This document shows, in pieces, positions 5,531 to 6,971 of a stretch of 6,971 bases of DNA. Source of the DNA: Campylobacteraceae bacterium (GTDB lineage Bacteria > Campylobacterota > Campylobacteria > Campylobacterales > Sulfurovaceae); contig JALVEV010000280.1 in the NCBI GenBank assembly GCA_027030605.1, positions 1 through 6,971 on the forward strand, in the 5' to 3' direction. A model generated the notes under the pieces. The model searched no databases. It saw only the letters and a list, made by a program, of their open reading frames with translations, and was not told where the DNA came from. The translations under genes and the position numbers were made by a program. The stretch's first letter is position 1. Each line of letters begins with the position of its first letter.

Positions 5531-6480
5531 TATTTTACACCATCATTGATTATATCAGCAAGGTTAGAACTTGTTTTTAAGTCACCTGTTAATCCATCTG
5601 GTTTAAAGGTATTTCCTACAGCTGTATCAACATTGGCTTGTGGAGCATGACATTGAGAACAGTTAAATCTACCTTGGTATAGGTGATTTAGTTTTTTTGC
5701 TTTTGCTATTTTAATGTCACTAGTGTTTCCAATATCTGCTTTTAGTCCAACCTTTTTACCCTCTTTAACCAACTCACCATCTTTTAGAACAGTTTCTGGT
5801 CTATAGTTTGTAAAGTGAGATGGTGGAATTGGAGTTGCCCCTACACCCTTAGCAACATCTGGCATGTGACATCCAAGACATTGATTGTTCTCTTTTGTAA
5901 TAGGAAGTAACCCATCAACAGAGTGTGGAATCATTGGTGGAGCATTTACATAAGCTCTTTCAAATCTAGCTGAAGCCCCTGGAGCAGGTCTGTTAAACTT
6001 GCCATCATTTGGTTTTACATTTTCTTCAAAAAGTGAAGTTTTTCTTAAACCTAAAACAGTCTCATCAACTACTTTTTTGTTTCCTAAGTCCTCTTTGTCA
6101 AGTCTTGCTTTATCTGCTACTTTTGCATTAATATCAACTACTTTAGCTTCAGCCTTTGCAGGAGCTTCTGTTTTATCAGGAGCTTTAGCACTACCACCTT
6201 TAATTGAACTAGCAATAGAGTCAATATCTGCATCACTAAGTGAAGCTACTTGACCTTTCATTAAACCTTTCATTGCACCACCATAAGAGCCATCTTTATA
6301 GCCTTTAAGTGCCTTTACAATATCCTCTTTTGACATATCTTTTACAACTTTAGATATACCCATAGCTTTCTTTTCAAAGTTTGCTCCATGACAACCTACA
6401 CATGCAGCTGTACTTACACCATAGAGTGCAGAGGCAGCCAATAGTGAACCTAATGCCATTACTTTAATAACTTTTGTCAT
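5530..6480 (-). CDS. napB: NapB fused to an N-terminal cytochrome c553-like domain (predicted triheme)
   Basis: Diheme NapB passes electrons from the quinol dehydrogenase to NapA in the periplasm. The 316-residue product is about twice the usual NapB length. It starts with a Sec signal peptide (basic MTKVIK, hydrophobic 7-20). Next comes a monoheme class I cytochrome c domain: heme motif CVGCH at 27-31, KALKGYKDGSYGGAMKGLMKG at 56-76 with candidate Met ligands 70 and 74, and a C-terminal helix LSDADIDSIASSI, as in cytochrome c553. An Ala/Lys/Pro-rich linker runs from about 95 to 120. The second part is a complete NapB: AYVNAPPMIPHSVDG at 176-190, heme motifs CLGCH (201-205) and CSQCH (274-278), and candidate distal His 186, 222 and 265. 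The ribosome site AAAGGAG lies 6 nt before ATG. It starts 10 nt after napH and its TAG overlaps the napF GTG. One continuous frame runs throughout, with no sign of a frameshift at the junction. Confidence 0.93.
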   Translation of the reverse strand: MTKVIKVMALGSLLAASALYGVSTAACVGCHGANFEKKAMGISKVVKDMSKEDIVKALKGYKDGSYGGAMKGLMKGQVASLSDADIDSIASSIKGGSAKAPDKTEAPAKAEAKVVDINAKVADKARLDKEDLGNKKVVDETVLGLRKTSLFEENVKPNDGKFNRPAPGASARFERAYVNAPPMIPHSVDGLLPITKENNQCLGCHMPDVAKGVGATPIPPSHFTNYRPETVLKDGELVKEGKKVGLKADIGNTSDIKIAKAKKLNHLYQGRFNCSQCHAPQANVDTAVGNTFKPDGLTGDLKTSSNLADIINDGVK

Positions 6481-6490
6481 TTTTTCTCCT
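6481..6490 (-). promoter_or_regulatory. Strong ribosome binding site for napB
   Basis: The 10-nt gap between the napH stop and the napB ATG reads AGGAGAAAAA on the minus strand, preceded by the TTAA of the napH stop. This gives a near-perfect Shine-Dalgarno AGGAG 5 nt before the start codon. It fixes the napB start directly before the signal peptide and leaves no room for an internal promoter or for a separate cytochrome gene. Confidence 0.75.
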
Positions 6491-6971
6491 TTAACTATTT
6501 TTATTTAAATTTCTAATACTAAAACCTAAAGCATCATCATTACAGACATCTATACAGCGACCACAGTTGGTACACTCGCCATCTGTTACCGAGATACTCT
6601 CTTTGTTAATCATGTGTAGTACCTGATTTTCAGGACAGACTATTTTACACTCCATACAGTTAGTACACGCCTCATGATTATGTTTAACTCTAACAATACT
6701 CTTTTGACCAATAAGTGAGTATGCTGCACCTAAAGGGCAGAGGTGACCACACCAACCATTTCTAACCCCAAAGAGGTCAAAAAGGAAAATGGCTACCACC
6801 ACAGCAATACCTGTACCAAAACCAAAGATAATACCTCTTTGCATAATGGTAATAGGGCTTACAGCTTCAAAAGCAGCAACTCCTACAATAGCAGATACAA
6901 TAAGACCCAACACCATAATCCAGTAGCGTGTTCTACGCTTTAAGAAACGGTAGTTGACCTCCTCTTTGTCT
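6491..6971 (-). CDS. napH: NapH, membrane iron-sulfur subunit of NapGH quinol dehydrogenase (partial)
   Basis: NapH is a polytopic membrane protein that with NapG oxidises menaquinol and feeds electrons to NapB. The frame is open to the window edge, so the 5' part is missing; 160 codons including the stop are visible. The ATG at 6916 is internal, because the frame upstream reads DKEEVNYRFLKRRTRYWI, which is typical NapH cytoplasmic loop sequence. The visible part has two hydrophobic membrane segments (about residues 17-36 and 48-66 of the fragment). It then has a CxxxCP motif (WCGHLCPLGAAYS, Cys 74 and 78) and two [4Fe-4S] sites, CTNCMECKIVCP (102-113) and CTNCGRCIDVC (133-143), near the C-terminus. 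This layout fits NapH. Related maturation ferredoxins such as NosR and RdxA-type proteins are longer and differ in gene context. Confidence 0.93.
   Translation of the reverse strand, partial: DKEEVNYRFLKRRTRYWIMVLGLIVSAIVGVAAFEAVSPITIMQRGIIFGFGTGIAVVVAIFLFDLFGVRNGWCGHLCPLGAAYSLIGQKSIVRVKHNHEACTNCMECKIVCPENQVLHMINKESISVTDGECTNCGRCIDVCNDDALGFSIRNLNKNS

Noticed and set aside
5999..6253. Plus-strand open frame opposite the NapB linker (84 codons)
   Set aside because: It is antisense to a clear cytochrome gene, is low-complexity Ser/Ala/Leu that mirrors the Lys/Ala-rich coding strand, and has no convincing ribosome site.

Overview
This A+T-rich window most likely comes from a member of the Campylobacterota (formerly Epsilonproteobacteria), possibly a Sulfurimonas/Sulfurovum-like sulfur or hydrogen oxidiser. 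The assignment rests on gene order and protein character, not on a database match. The minus strand carries napH-napB-napF-(unknown)-napL-napD-(unknown), which matches the napAGHBFLD type of periplasmic nitrate reductase cluster typical of this group. That cluster type uses the NapGH quinol dehydrogenase and carries the NapL protein. napA and napG would lie beyond the right edge and cannot be seen.

Layout from left to right: the last 70 codons of valS (plus strand) run into a perfect 26-bp palindrome containing the valS stop codon. Convergent to it is murC (minus strand), with its own promoter-like sequence. Upstream of murC is an outer-membrane porin gene (minus strand) closed by a clear intrinsic terminator. 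From 2929 to the right edge everything is the 3' part of the nap operon. The genes are packed tightly: napH-napB are 10 nt apart, and napB/napF, napF/113-aa gene, 113-aa gene/napL and napD/95-aa gene all overlap at start and stop codons. The only gap inside the operon is 121 bp between napL and napD, and it holds a long imperfect inverted repeat.

Working model, from family knowledge: menaquinol is oxidised by NapGH at the membrane, electrons pass to the c-type cytochrome NapB, and NapB delivers them to the molybdenum enzyme NapA in the periplasm. NapD and NapF are cytoplasmic maturation factors for NapA. NapL is a predicted periplasmic beta-propeller of uncertain role. The porin could pass small anions or other solutes across the outer membrane, but its link to nitrate is only positional.

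The most notable point is that NapB is not the usual diheme protein. Its N-terminus is a complete monoheme cytochrome c553-like domain joined by an Ala/Lys/Pro-rich linker to a normal diheme NapB domain, giving a predicted triheme electron carrier. Two small unrecognised proteins are also built into the operon: a very acidic 113-aa protein between NapF and NapL, and a 95-aa protein after NapD.
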